NCBI RefSeq assembly: GCF_020179405.1
Contig: NZ_JAICBZ010000002.1
Coordinates: 123,832-187,831 of the forward strand
Direction: 5' to 3'
DNA length: 64,000 nucleotides
Origin: Xinfangfangia pollutisoli
Lineage (GTDB): Bacteria > Pseudomonadota > Alphaproteobacteria > Rhodobacterales > Rhodobacteraceae
A program made the position numbers and the translations under genes. Under the pieces are notes generated by a model that had not been told where the DNA came from, made no database searches, and saw nothing but the letters and a program-made list of their open reading frames with translations. Of this stretch, positions 19,150 through 27,882 are shown in pieces. The stretch's first letter is position 1, and the number at the start of each line of letters is the position of its first letter.

Positions 19150-19743
19150 ATGCTGGTATTCTGGGAAGAGCGGCTGGTGTTTCTGGCCACGCCGAAGGCT
19201 GGGTCCACCGCCCTGGCCAGCGCGCTCGAATCGCTGGCCTCGGTGTCGATCCAGCGCCCGCCGGTCTTGAAGCACACGACCGTCCACCGCTTTCGCCGCT
19301 TTGTCGGCCCCTATCTGGAAGCCGCCTCGAAGGCCGACTGGACCGTGGTCGCGATGATGCGCGAGCCGCGCGACTGGCTGGGGTCCTGGTATCGCTTCCG
19401 CTCGCGCGAGGATCAGGTCGATGCGTCGAAAAGCACCCGCGGGATGAGCTTCGATGATTTCGTGCGCGCTTGGTGCCAGGATCCGCGGCCCGATTTCGCC
19501 GATGTCGGCAGCCAGGCCCGCTTCCTGCGGCCGCGCCAGGGCCAGGGCGTCGACCGGCTGTTCCGCTATGAAGAGATCGACCAGTTCGTCGATTTCCTGG
19601 AAGACCGGCTGGGCTGCGAGATCACCCTGCCCCGGGTCAATGTCTCGCCCGCCGGATCGACCGATCTGTCGCCGGAAACCGAAGCCCTGCTGCATCAGGT
19701 CGCAGCCGAGGATTTCGCGCTTTACGCCTCGATCGGGCGCTAG
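19150..19743 (+). CDS. Sulfotransferase-like protein
   Basis: 197 residues from the ATG at 19150, which follows GGGGCAGGA. An ATG at 19123 would add nine basic residues. FLATPKAGSTAL (residues 11-22) resembles the 5'-phosphosulfate loop of PAPS sulfotransferases, and MREPRDWLGSWYRF resembles the 3'-phosphate site. The protein is shorter than most sulfotransferases. It may transfer sulfate from PAPS to an unknown acceptor, or be a related PAPS-fold protein. It is divergent from recA. Confidence 0.75.
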   Translation: MLVFWEERLVFLATPKAGSTALASALESLASVSIQRPPVLKHTTVHRFRRFVGPYLEAASKADWTVVAMMREPRDWLGSWYRFRSREDQVDASKSTRGMSFDDFVRAWCQDPRPDFADVGSQARFLRPRQGQGVDRLFRYEEIDQFVDFLEDRLGCEITLPRVNVSPAGSTDLSPETEALLHQVAAEDFALYASIGR

Positions 19744-19759
19744 ATGGCAGCGGCGCTGC

Positions 19760-19805
19760 GCAAAATCCTTCGCAGGATTTTGCAATTTATTTCGAAGAAA
19801 ATTGC
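19760..19805. terminator. Pair of back-to-back hairpins between convergent genes
   Basis: The first is a perfect 10-bp stem, GCAAAATCCT / AGGATTTTGC, with loop TCGC (19760-19783). The second, sharing its GC end, pairs GCAATTT with AAATTGC with small mismatches inside (19782-19805). They sit between the ends of the sulfotransferase-like gene and ispG and probably terminate both. The style matches the palindromes at 47562-47630. Confidence 0.6.
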
Positions 19806-19808
19806 GCC

Positions 19809-20933
19809 CTACTCGGCCGCCTGTGCATCAGTGGCCTCGATCTCGGCGGCGCGCTTTTCCACCAATTCGACGATATGGTCGATCATCCGGTCATTGCCCA
19901 TCACATGGGCCTGCTTGCCGGCCAGATAGACCATGCCGCGCCCGGCCCCGCCGCCGGTGAACCCGATATCGGTCATCAAGGCCTCGCCCGGCCCGTTCAC
20001 CACGCAGCCGATGATCGACAGGCTCATCGGGGTCTTCACATGTTCCAGACGCTTTTCCAGCGCCTCGACGGTCTTGATCACGTCAAAGCCCTGGCGCGCG
20101 CAGCTGGGGCAGGAAATGATCTGCACCCCGCGGGTGCGCAGGCCCAGCGATTTCAGGATCTCGAAGCCGACCTTCACCTCTTCCACCGGATCGGCCGACA
20201 GCGAGACCCGGATCGTGTCGCCGATGCCGAACCACAACAGGCTGCCCAGCCCGATGGCCGATTTCACCGTGCCCGAGGTCAGCCCGCCGGCCTCGGTGAT
20301 GCCCAGATGGATCGGCGCATCGGTGACGGCGGCCAGCTGCTGATAGGCGGCCGCCGACAGGAAGACGTCGCTGGCCTTGCAGCTGATCTTGAATTCGTGA
20401 AAATCGTTGTCCTGCAACAGCTTGATATGGTCGAGCCCCGATTCCACCATCGCATCCGGGCAGGGCTCGCCGTATTTTTCCAAGAGGTGCTTTTCCAAAG
20501 ACCCCGCATTCACCCCGATGCGGATCGAACAGCCGTGGTCCTTGGCGGCCTTCACCACTTCGCGCACCCGCGCCGCATCGCCGATATTGCCGGGGTTGAT
20601 CCGCAGACAGGCCGCGCCCGCCTCGGCCGCCTCGATGGCGCGTTTGTAGTGGAAATGAATGTCGGCCACGATCGGCACCGGGCTTTCGCGGCAGATCTCG
20701 CGCAGCGCCCGGGTCGAGGCCTCGTCAGGGGTCGACACCCGCACGATATCGGCGCCCGCATCGGCGGCGCGCAACACCTGGGCCAGCGTGGCCTTCACGT
20801 CGGATGTGTCGGTATTGGTCATGGTCTGCACCGAGATCGGCGCATCCCCCCCCACCGGCACCCGCCCGACCATGATCTGACGGCTCTTCCGGCGCTCGAT
20901 ATTGCGCCAGGGGCGGATCGGGTTGTGGCTCAT
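19809..20933 (-). CDS. ispG: 4-hydroxy-3-methylbut-2-enyl diphosphate synthase
   Basis: 374 residues from the ATG at 20933, with CGGAG eight bases upstream. A GTG three codons earlier overlaps that site. The cluster-binding cysteines are in SCPSCARQG and [18 protein letters not shown] and INPGNIG are other family marks. It catalyses the [4Fe-4S]-dependent penultimate step of the methylerythritol phosphate isoprenoid pathway, converting MEcPP to HMBPP. It is monocistronic or at most cotranscribed with the upstream rodZ-like gene. Confidence 0.97.
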   Translation of the reverse strand: MSHNPIRPWRNIERRKSRQIMVGRVPVGGDAPISVQTMTNTDTSDVKATLAQVLRAADAGADIVRVSTPDEASTRALREICRESPVPIVADIHFHYKRAIEAAEAGAACLRINPGNIGDAARVREVVKAAKDHGCSIRIGVNAGSLEKHLLEKYGEPCPDAMVESGLDHIKLLQDNDFHEFKISCKASDVFLSAAAYQQLAAVTDAPIHLGITEAGGLTSGTVKSAIGLGSLLWFGIGDTIRVSLSADPVEEVKVGFEILKSLGLRTRGVQIISCPSCARQGFDVIKTVEALEKRLEHVKTPMSLSIIGCVVNGPGEALMTDIGFTGGGAGRGMVYLAGKQAHVMGNDRMIDHIVELVEKRAAEIEATDAQAAE

Positions 20934-21035
20934 CTCAGGCACTCCGGGGCTGTCGCGCGGACCATAGGCCTTCGCCCGGCAAGGGGCAACCGGGGCTGCG
21001 GCACCGCGGCGGAAAGCGCCGCGGCGTCAGGTGGA

Positions 21036-22229
21036 TCAGGGGGTGACCCGGCCGGCCGAGGCATCGGCGGTCATGATCGCCGCCAGATCGCCATCCTTCG
21101 CCGTATCGGCGACGGCGAATTTCTCGGACAGGGCCTCGGGCGACAGGGCGATGTCCTTTACCACCTGGGCGCCGGGCGCCGCGGGGCCATGGGTCACGCC
21201 ATTGACCACGAAATAGACCGCGCCCGAATTGCCGGTGCGGAAGACGGCGGCGGTTTCCAGCGGCGGCACCACGTAGCGCTCGCCGGAATCGAGGATCTTT
21301 TCGAACAGCACCGTGCCATCGGACGAGCTGACGCGCACCCAGGACGGGCGCACCGCCAGGATTTCCACGCCCGGCTTGGCATCGGCCACGACCTGAACCT
21401 CGCCGCCCAGGGCCTCGGCCACGGCAGCGTCAATTGCGCCCTCGCCCGTGCTGCCGCTGGCCGCGGGCGCGGCCCGGCCCGGGTCGATCGCGGCGATCGG
21501 CCCATCGCGCGACACCAGCACCGGCACGTCCAGCGCCTGCGGGCGATAAAGCCGGTCCATCAGATCGCCGGAGGCCTGCCCCTCTGCATCGGCCAGTTGC
21601 GCCTCGCCCGTGGCGGGCTTGGCCGGCAGGGTCGCGGGCACCAGGGGGTCGATCTCGGCCACCACGGCAGGGGCTTCGTCAACCGGGGCCAGCTGCACGC
21701 GCTGCACTTCCTGCAGGATCGACCAGCCGCCATAGCCCAGGCCGCCGACCAGAACCAGCAGCACGGCCAGCGATCCAACCGCGCTGGGTTCGATCTTCGA
21801 CAGCCAGCTTTCGCCACGCGGAATGAAGGTCGCGTTCGGATTGGCCAGCGGATCGGAAAACTCGGCCCGCGGCCGCGCTTCGCGCAGGCGCTGCGGCGCC
21901 GCCGCGGCAGCCATGCCATGGGCCACGGTGAAATTCGCCTCGCGGCAGAAGCGCTGGAAGGCCCAGTCCGGGTCCATGCCCAGATAGCGCGCGTAGGACC
22001 GCACGTAACCGGCAACGAAGCCCTGGGTTTCGAAAGCCGAGACATCGGCATTCTCGATCGCGGCGATATAGGTGGCCTTGATCTTCAATTCGCGCTGCAC
22101 ATCCAGAAGCGACTTGCCCAAAGTCGCCCTTTCGCCGCGCATCACATCACCAAGCCGAAGCTCGAAATCGTCGAAGCCCCGGGGCTTCTCCTCTTCCGCT
22201 GCGTGAGGTTTGGACCTCCAGCCGATCAT
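21036..22229 (-). CDS. RodZ-like helix-turn-helix membrane protein
   Basis: 397 residues from the ATG at 22229, preceded by ACAGGGTTCGG. The N-terminal HTH_25 domain (LGDVMRGERATLGKSL through YARYLGMDPDWAF) is followed by one membrane helix (AVGSLAVLLVLVGGLGYGG) and a long Ala/Pro-rich periplasmic linker. A C-terminal DUF4115 beta domain ends the protein. This is the domain order of RodZ, which links MreB to the wall-elongation complex. It could be a paralogue with a regulatory role, but no mreB is near. Confidence 0.85.
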   Translation of the reverse strand: MIGWRSKPHAAEEEKPRGFDDFELRLGDVMRGERATLGKSLLDVQRELKIKATYIAAIENADVSAFETQGFVAGYVRSYARYLGMDPDWAFQRFCREANFTVAHGMAAAAAPQRLREARPRAEFSDPLANPNATFIPRGESWLSKIEPSAVGSLAVLLVLVGGLGYGGWSILQEVQRVQLAPVDEAPAVVAEIDPLVPATLPAKPATGEAQLADAEGQASGDLMDRLYRPQALDVPVLVSRDGPIAAIDPGRAAPAASGSTGEGAIDAAVAEALGGEVQVVADAKPGVEILAVRPSWVRVSSSDGTVLFEKILDSGERYVVPPLETAAVFRTGNSGAVYFVVNGVTHGPAAPGAQVVKDIALSPEALSEKFAVADTAKDGDLAAIMTADASAGRVTP

Positions 22230-22364
22230 CCGAACCCTGTCCCTTTGGCGCCTGTTTTTGTGTTGCCCGTCTGCGTCGCGAGTCACCTGTCAGGCGACTC
22301 ACACAGGCTTGTGTATTGCTGTAACGCTAGCACAGGGCAAGGGTCTTTGCACCCGCCGCAATTG

Positions 22365-23594
22365 CTAGGCCGAAGCCTCGGCGCGATTCAGCGCACAGTG
22401 GTTCCACAGCGCATCCATGGCCCGCACCAGACGGTCGATCTCCTCGGCGCCATGCACCGGCGAGGGCGTGAAGCGCAGCCGCTCGGTCCCGCGCGGGACG
22501 GTCGGGTAGTTGATCGGCTGCACATAGATGCCGTAGTTTTCCAGCAGCATGTCCGACAGCATCTTGCAATGGATGGGGTCGCCCACATGCACCGGCACAA
22601 TATGCGAGCCTTCGTCGATCAAAGGCAGGCCCAGCCCCTTCAGCCGCATCTTCAGGATCTTCGCCTGGGTCGCATGGCGTTCGCGCAGGGCGCGGCCGCC
22701 TTCGGCCTTCAGGAACTTGATCGCAGCCGCCGCCCCCGCCGCCACAACGGGCGGAATCGAGGTGGTGAAGATGAAGCCCGGCGCATAGGACCGCACCGCG
22801 TCGATCATCTTCGCAGATGCAGCAATATAGCCACCGAAAACCCCGAACGCCTTGCCCAGCGTGGCGTTGATCATGTCGATCCGCGCCATCTGGCCGTCGC
22901 GCTCGGCCACGCCGGCGCCGCGGGCGCCATACATGCCCACCGCATGCACTTCGTCCAGATAGGTAAGGGCGCCGAATTCCTCGGCGAGATCGCAGATCTC
23001 TTTGATCGGGGCGAAATCGCCATCCATCGAATAGATGGATTCGAAGGCGATCAGCTTCGGCGCCGCCGGATCGTCGGCCGCGATCAGCGCCCGCAGATGC
23101 GCCACGTCATTGTGGCGGAAGATCCGCTTCTCGCCGCCGCCGCGCCGCACGCCCTCGATCATCGAGGCATGGTTCAGCGCGTCGGAATAGATGATCAGCC
23201 CCGGAAAGATCGTGCGCAGCGTCGACAGCGTGGCGTCATTGGCGGTATAGGCCGACGAGAAGACCAGCGCCGCGTCCTTGCCATGCAAATCGGCGATCTC
23301 GGCTTCAAGGCGGCGGTGATAGACGGTGGTGCCGCTGATGTTGCGCGTCCCGCCCGATCCGGCGCCGGTCGCATCCAGCGCCTCATGCATCGCCGCCAGC
23401 ACCTCGGGATGCTGGCCCATGCCCAGATAATCATTGCCGCACCAGACGGTGATTTCTTTCTCGGTCCCGTCGGGCCGCGTCCACACTGCGTGCGGGAACT
23501 GCCCCTTGCGCCGTTCGATGTCGATGAAGGTGCGGTAACGCCCCTCCTCGTGCAGCCGATTCAACGCGATATCAAGCTGGGCCTCGTAATCCAT
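22365..23594 (-). CDS. hemA: 5-aminolevulinate synthase
   Basis: 409 residues from the ATG at 23594 with AGGAG upstream. The longer frame runs through the promoter. The start [20 protein letters not shown] and the pyridoxal-phosphate lysine K248 in [14 protein letters not shown] match the Rhodobacter enzyme, where K248 is the catalytic lysine. It condenses glycine and succinyl-CoA to 5-aminolevulinate, the first step of the Shemin route to haem and, in phototrophs, bacteriochlorophyll. An FNR-type site lies upstream. Confidence 0.98.
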   Translation of the reverse strand: MDYEAQLDIALNRLHEEGRYRTFIDIERRKGQFPHAVWTRPDGTEKEITVWCGNDYLGMGQHPEVLAAMHEALDATGAGSGGTRNISGTTVYHRRLEAEIADLHGKDAALVFSSAYTANDATLSTLRTIFPGLIIYSDALNHASMIEGVRRGGGEKRIFRHNDVAHLRALIAADDPAAPKLIAFESIYSMDGDFAPIKEICDLAEEFGALTYLDEVHAVGMYGARGAGVAERDGQMARIDMINATLGKAFGVFGGYIAASAKMIDAVRSYAPGFIFTTSIPPVVAAGAAAAIKFLKAEGGRALRERHATQAKILKMRLKGLGLPLIDEGSHIVPVHVGDPIHCKMLSDMLLENYGIYVQPINYPTVPRGTERLRFTPSPVHGAEEIDRLVRAMDALWNHCALNRAEASA

Positions 23595-23654
23595 CTGGTC
23601 GTCTCCTGGCGTATCCGCTTGGGCTTGACCTAGCCCATTCTGTTTTCCGGCCCT

Positions 23655-23668
23655 TTGACTTGCGTCAA
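23655..23668. promoter_or_regulatory. FNR/FnrL-type site upstream of hemA
   Basis: TTGAC-TTGC-GTCAA is a perfect inverted repeat with the FNR spacing of four bases. It ends 61 bp before the hemA start codon. Oxygen control of hemA by FnrL is known in Rhodobacter, so low-oxygen induction is expected here. Confidence 0.75.
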
Positions 23669-23739
23669 TTTCCCTGTGCCGGAAAAGGGGGCGAATTGTC
23701 GCCCCCTGTCCGCATCTTTTCTGCACCGGGCGCCCGCGG

Positions 23740-24141
23740 TCAACCCGCCGGCGCGACTTCCAGCACGATCACACAGGCCGAAGCCGCCTTGCGCGCGGCA
23801 TCGCAGGCCCGAAGCGCGGCAGCCTTCGCCTCATCGGCCGAGGTCAGGCCGGCAATCGCCACGGCCGAGGCCACGGGCTTGCCGTCGCGGATGAAGCCCT
23901 CGTCGGGCGCCAGCGCCAGCGCGGCAAATCCCTTTGCGGCATCGGGCACGAAAATCTCCAGCGCCTGCTGATTGGTCATCACCAGACGCAGGGTTGTCAG
24001 CTCTTCCTCGGTCAGGAAGGGTTGCAGATGCAGGGTCACGCTGGATCCGCCCAGGGTTCCGGTTTCCACCGGCACGTCCTGCGCCCCGGCCGTGCCCGCC
24101 ACGACCAGGCCGGCCGCCGCTGCAAAGATCATTGACCGCAT
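23740..24141 (-). CDS. Secreted protein of unknown function next to hemA
   Basis: 133 residues from the ATG at 24141, preceded by GGAGAGATGAC. A Sec signal peptide ([20 protein letters not shown], cut before Gln) leads to a mature protein of about 112 residues with two cysteines near the C-terminus. The sequence ([20 protein letters not shown], then [20 protein letters not shown]) is not one I can assign. It lies upstream of hemA and in the same direction, with the FNR-type site between them. Confidence 0.75.
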   Translation of the reverse strand: MRSMIFAAAAGLVVAGTAGAQDVPVETGTLGGSSVTLHLQPFLTEEELTTLRLVMTNQQALEIFVPDAAKGFAALALAPDEGFIRDGKPVASAVAIAGLTSADEAKAAALRACDAARKAASACVIVLEVAPAG

Positions 24142-24251
24142 GTCATCTCTCCGATCCGCCAATCTGGCCCGAATACCGCAAGCCGCCGGCACTGGACAGT
24201 CCCCCGTCGCCTGATAGGCTTCGCCCCGCCGCCAAGCAGAAGGAATGCGAC

Positions 24252-25625
24252 ATGACCCTCGACGCCGTACTGGCCCGGATCGACGAGACCCTTCCCGACA
24301 GCCTGGACCGGCTGATGGCGCTTTTGCGCATTCCCTCGATTTCCACCGATCCCGCCTTCAAGCCCGATTGCGCCCGCGCCGCCGACTGGCTGGTGCAGGA
24401 CCTGGAAAGCATCGGCTTCAGCGCCCGCGCCGCGGCGACGCCGGGCCATCCGATGGTGGTGGCGCATGGCGGCGAAGGCGCGCGGCATATCCTGTTCTAT
24501 GGCCATTACGACGTGCAGCCGGTCGACCCGCTGGAATTGTGGACCCGCGATCCTTTCGATCCTGCGATCGAGGACGGGCCGAAGGGCAAGATCATCCGCG
24601 CCCGCGGTGCCTCGGATGACAAGGGGCAGCTGATGACCTTCCTGGAAGCCTGCCGGGCCTGGACGCATGTGCATGGCAGCCTGCCGGGCAAGCTGACGAT
24701 CTTTCTTGAGGGCGAAGAGGAATCGGGCTCGCCCTCGCTGATTCCCTTCCTGAAGGAAAACCAGGGCGAGCTGGCCTGCGATCTGGCGCTGATCTGCGAC
24801 ACCGGCCTGTTCGACGGCGCGGTGCCGGCGATCACCACCATGCTGCGGGGGCTGACCAAGGCCGAATTCACCATCCGCGCGGCGTCGCGCGATCTGCATT
24901 CGGGCATGTATGGCGGTCTGGCGCGCAACCCCTTGCATGTGATGTCGGCGATCCTGGCCGGGCTGCACGATGGCACGGGCCGGGTGCAGGTGCCGGGCTT
25001 CTATGACGATGTCGACGAATTGCCCGATACGCTGCGCCAGCAATGGCAGGCGCTGGCCTTCGACCATGCGGGTTATCTGGGCGATGTCGGCCTGTCGGTG
25101 CCGGCGGGCGAAGCCGACCGCACGCCGCTGGAAATGATCTGGTCGCGCCCGACGGCCGAGGTGAACGGCATGTGGGGCGGCTATACCGGCGCGGGGTTCA
25201 AGACCGTTCTGCCGGGCGAGGCGCATGCGAAAGTGTCGTTCCGTCTGGTCTCGCGCCAGGATCCGGCCAAGGTGCAGGCCGCCTTCCGCGCCTGGGTCGC
25301 GGCGCAGATCCCGGCCGATTGCGAGGTGATCTGGCATGACGGGATCGAGGGCGCCCCCGCCTCGGTCATGTCGATCGCCGACCCCGCCTTCGAGGCCGCC
25401 CGCCAGGCCCTGACCGAGGAATGGGGCCGCCCCGCGGCCTTTGTCGGGGCCGGCGGGTCGATCCCGGTGGCGGGCTATTTCAAGTCGATCCTCGGGATGG
25501 ATGCGATGCTGATCGGGTTCGGCCGCGACGATGACCAGATCCATTCCCCGAACGAGAAATACGATCTGGACAGTTTCCACCACGGCATCCGCAGCTGGGC
25601 GCGGATTCTGGCGCGGATCGCGTGA
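24252..25625 (+). CDS. M20 family metallopeptidase (dipeptidase)
   Basis: 457 residues from the ATG at 24252 with AAGGA upstream. The longer frame has no family match before it. Metal ligands are visible in FYGHYDVQP, GASDDKGQ and LEGEEESGSPS, the M20 order, and a dimerisation domain is inserted after residue about 200. Members hydrolyse dipeptides or N-acyl amino acids with two zinc ions, probably in the cytoplasm since there is no signal peptide. The substrate is unknown. Confidence 0.9.
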   Translation: MTLDAVLARIDETLPDSLDRLMALLRIPSISTDPAFKPDCARAADWLVQDLESIGFSARAAATPGHPMVVAHGGEGARHILFYGHYDVQPVDPLELWTRDPFDPAIEDGPKGKIIRARGASDDKGQLMTFLEACRAWTHVHGSLPGKLTIFLEGEEESGSPSLIPFLKENQGELACDLALICDTGLFDGAVPAITTMLRGLTKAEFTIRAASRDLHSGMYGGLARNPLHVMSAILAGLHDGTGRVQVPGFYDDVDELPDTLRQQWQALAFDHAGYLGDVGLSVPAGEADRTPLEMIWSRPTAEVNGMWGGYTGAGFKTVLPGEAHAKVSFRLVSRQDPAKVQAAFRAWVAAQIPADCEVIWHDGIEGAPASVMSIADPAFEAARQALTEEWGRPAAFVGAGGSIPVAGYFKSILGMDAMLIGFGRDDDQIHSPNEKYDLDSFHHGIRSWARILARIA

Positions 25626-25678
25626 CCCGGGGATCGGGGGCGCGGTTCGGGGTTCGGCGGATCGAAAAGGATCGGACA

Positions 25679-25711
25679 GACAGGGATGAGACAGGGATGA
25701 GACAGGGGTGA
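25679..25711 (+). repeat. Three 11-bp tandem repeats forming the GNAT gene leader
   Basis: GACAGGGATGA occurs at 25679, 25690 and, with one A-to-G change, at 25701. Each copy carries AGGG plus a start-like triplet: ATG at 25686, ATG at 25697 and GTG at 25708. Only the last is in frame with the GNAT gene. The two ATGs open four-codon frames (Met-Arg-Gln-Gly-stop) whose stop overlaps the next start. Confidence 0.85.
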
Positions 25712-26148
25712 GAATTCGCTGGGCAGAGGCGGCCGACCGGCCGAAATGGCAGGGGCTGTGGGATCAGTACCTGGCCTTCTACAAGGTCGATCTGGCCGCT
25801 GCGGTCACCAATGCGACCTGGGCGCGGCTGTTGGATCCGGCCTGCCCGATGGGCTGCCGGCTGGCCGAGGATGGCGCGGGCCGGATCCTGGGCTTTGCCC
25901 TGCATCTGTCGCATCCCTCCAGCTGGGTGCCGGGCGAGGATTGTTATCTGGAAGACCTGTTCGTCGCCCCCGACACCCGCGGCGCGGGCGTCGGCCGGGC
26001 GCTGATCGACGATCTGGCCGATCTGGCCCGCGCCAAGGGGTGGCACCGGCTGTACTGGCATACCGATCAGGACAATGCCCGCGCCCGCGCGCTTTATGAC
26101 AGCTACACCCCCTCGGATGGCCATCTGCGCTACCGGATGAAGCTGTAA
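25708..26148 (+). CDS. GNAT family N-acetyltransferase
   Basis: 146 residues from a GTG start at 25708. The acetyl-CoA binding motif A is LEDLFVAPDTRGAGVGRALIDDL, with the R/Q-x-x-G-x-G/A loop as RGAGVG. The C-terminal ARALYDSYTP is the usual motif B. It would acetylate an amino group of a small molecule or protein, target unknown. The start is unusual because it is embedded in a short tandem repeat. Confidence 0.88.
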   Translation: MRIRWAEAADRPKWQGLWDQYLAFYKVDLAAAVTNATWARLLDPACPMGCRLAEDGAGRILGFALHLSHPSSWVPGEDCYLEDLFVAPDTRGAGVGRALIDDLADLARAKGWHRLYWHTDQDNARARALYDSYTPSDGHLRYRMKL

Positions 26149-26158
26149 CAGATGCGAA

Positions 26159-26180
26159 AAGGGGGCCCGCGGGCCCCCTT
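26159..26180. terminator. Bidirectional terminator between convergent genes
   Basis: AAGGGGGCCC and GGGCCCCCTT form a 10-bp stem around GC, between the GNAT gene and the DUF1344 gene. A-rich and T-rich flanks suit both directions. Confidence 0.85.
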
Positions 26181-26203
26181 CTGTCGGCGCGGTCGACCGC
26201 GTG

Positions 26204-26464
26204 TCAGCTGGCCGGGCCGATCGCCAGGACCTGATGCACGGTGCCTTCCATTTCCCAGCTCAGCTTGACGTGGTCGCCGACCTTGAACTTGTCGGCCTTC
26301 ACCCCCTCGGGCAGCGTATAGACCTGCCCGTTCGACAGGGTGATCGCCTGTTGCGCCGGGTCGATGGCGCGGATCGTGCCGGTCACATCGCTGGGCGCGG
26401 CAAGCGCGGCCGAGGCGAAAGCGAAACCGGCAAGGGCTAGCGAGGCGATAAGACGGGTCTTCAT
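26204..26464 (-). CDS. DUF1344 family periplasmic protein
   Basis: 86 residues from the ATG at 26464. A signal peptide (MKTRLIASLALAGFAFASAALA, cut before Ala-Pro-Ser) precedes a small beta domain, VTGTIRAIDPAQQAITLSNG then KFKVGDHVKLSWEMEGTVHQV. This matches the DUF1344 family of short periplasmic proteins of unknown function. A longer reading of the frame would run through the tRNA-Asp gene and is rejected. Confidence 0.85.
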   Translation of the reverse strand: MKTRLIASLALAGFAFASAALAAPSDVTGTIRAIDPAQQAITLSNGQVYTLPEGVKADKFKVGDHVKLSWEMEGTVHQVLAIGPAS

Positions 26465-26723
26465 GATCAATCCCCGAACTCTGCGGGCCGCGGCCTGTGC
26501 CGCCAGCCCTGCATCAGCACGGCGCTCCGGGTCTGTCGCGTCGGCGGTGGGGTCCGCCCGGCAATCCCTGTCCGTGCTGAGGGGAAGATGCGCCTTCCGC
26601 GCGGCCCTGCCCAGCCCCTCTCGCGCGGGGTTGATCGGGCGCGAGCCGCGGCGATGCGGCGCCCCGCAAATGCAGAACGGCGCCCCTGGGAAAGGGGCTG
26701 CTGATCTGATTTTGTAAGGAAAG

Positions 26724-26800
26724 TGGCGCGGTTGACGGGGCTCGAACCCGCGACCCCCGGCGTGACAGGCCGGTACTCTAACCAACTGAGCTACAACCGC
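26724..26800 (-). tRNA. tRNA-Asp (GTC)
   Basis: 77 bases with encoded CCA. The acceptor stem GCGGTTG pairs with CAACCGC, the T-loop is GGTTCGAGC and the anticodon loop CTGTCAC gives GTC. All four arms pair. Confidence 0.96.
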
Positions 26801-26912
26801 ACATCCCATCCCGGCTGCCCGGGCGTGGCGGGTAGATACGCGGGCCGCCGGGCGGCGTCAAGCGCGGGAAAGGCAAAATCATCGGGCCTGACACAATTTC
26901 CCGACCGCGGCG

Positions 26913-27797
26913 TTACAGGGCCTGCCGGCCCAGAAAATCGACCAGCCGCGCCGCCACCAGATCGGGGCAGAGATCGGGAAAGAAATGCCCGCCCGGCAGC
27001 GCCGCCGCCTCAAGCCGCGCCAGACGCGGCGCCCAGGTGGCCGGAATGTCGTACAGCCGCGCCATCGCGCCCTCGGCGCCGTACAGCACCAAGGACGGCA
27101 GATCCAGCTGCCGCCCGGCCTCGGCCCGGTCCAGCGCCAGATCGACATGCAGCGCCGCGCGGTAATCGTTGCAGGCGCCCGCCACACAGGCCGGATCGCG
27201 CCACAGCGCCCGATAGGCCGCCAGCTGCTCGGGATCGAAGGCATCAAGCCCGCCCGCGCCCCAGCCGGCGATCGAGGTTTCATGGAACAGATCCGGCTCG
27301 GCCAGGATCAGCCGTTCCGGCAAGGGCGCGGGCTGGGCCAGGAAATACCAGTGCCAATAGGCGGCGGCCACTTCGGGGCGCGGATCGGTGAACAGCACCT
27401 CGGTCGGCACGATATCCATCAGCACCAGGCTGGCCACCGCCCCGGGGTGATCCAGCGCCATCCGATAGCCGGTGCGCGCGCCGCGGTCATGGCCCACCAT
27501 GTGAAAGCGGTCATGCCCCAGCGCCGCCATCACCGCCACCTGATCGGCCGCCATGGCGCGAAAGGAAAAGGCGGCCAGATCCTGCCCCGAAGGCTTGCCC
27601 GACCCGCCATAGCCGCGCAGATCGCTGGCCACGACGCGAAACCCCGCGGCGACCAGCAAGGGCGCGATCCGGGCCCACAGCACCTTCGATTGCGGATAGC
27701 CATGCAACAGCAGGACCGGCGCGCCCTGCCCGGCCACGACGCCCTCGATCTGAACCGTGCCGGTGTCGATGCGGAAGGTCTCGAATCCCTCGAACAT
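26913..27797 (-). CDS. Fluoroacetate/haloacetate dehalogenase-like alpha/beta hydrolase
   Basis: 294 residues from the ATG at 27797 with AGAGGGA upstream. The nucleophile elbow is GHDRGARTGYRMALDHP. Residues D104, R105, R108, D128, H149, W150, Y212 and H271 fall exactly where the catalytic triad, carboxylate-binding and halide-binding residues lie in fluoroacetate dehalogenase FAc-DEX FA1. Such enzymes hydrolyse the C-F or C-Cl bond of haloacetates to glycolate in the cytoplasm. No haloacetate transporter is adjacent. A plain epoxide hydrolase is less likely given the full residue set. Confidence 0.88.
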   Translation of the reverse strand: MFEGFETFRIDTGTVQIEGVVAGQGAPVLLLHGYPQSKVLWARIAPLLVAAGFRVVASDLRGYGGSGKPSGQDLAAFSFRAMAADQVAVMAALGHDRFHMVGHDRGARTGYRMALDHPGAVASLVLMDIVPTEVLFTDPRPEVAAAYWHWYFLAQPAPLPERLILAEPDLFHETSIAGWGAGGLDAFDPEQLAAYRALWRDPACVAGACNDYRAALHVDLALDRAEAGRQLDLPSLVLYGAEGAMARLYDIPATWAPRLARLEAAALPGGHFFPDLCPDLVAARLVDFLGRQAL

Positions 27798-27882
27798 GGC
27801 AGATCCCTCTTGCCCCGCGGCAGAAGATCCCGTGCTGCGGCCGCGGGCAAGACCCGCGGCCGGGATGGTCATGTCGCGATCT

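Noticed and set aside
19875..23633. 1252-codon open frame on the plus strand
   Set aside because: It is the antisense of ispG, rodZ-like and hemA genes. The translation is rich in His, Arg, Gln and Gly with no family features, which is the usual artefact in high-GC DNA.
26465..26809. N-terminal extension of the DUF1344 gene
   Set aside because: The longer frame would read through tRNA-Asp and lacks a start signal. The ATG at 26464 begins a proper signal peptide.
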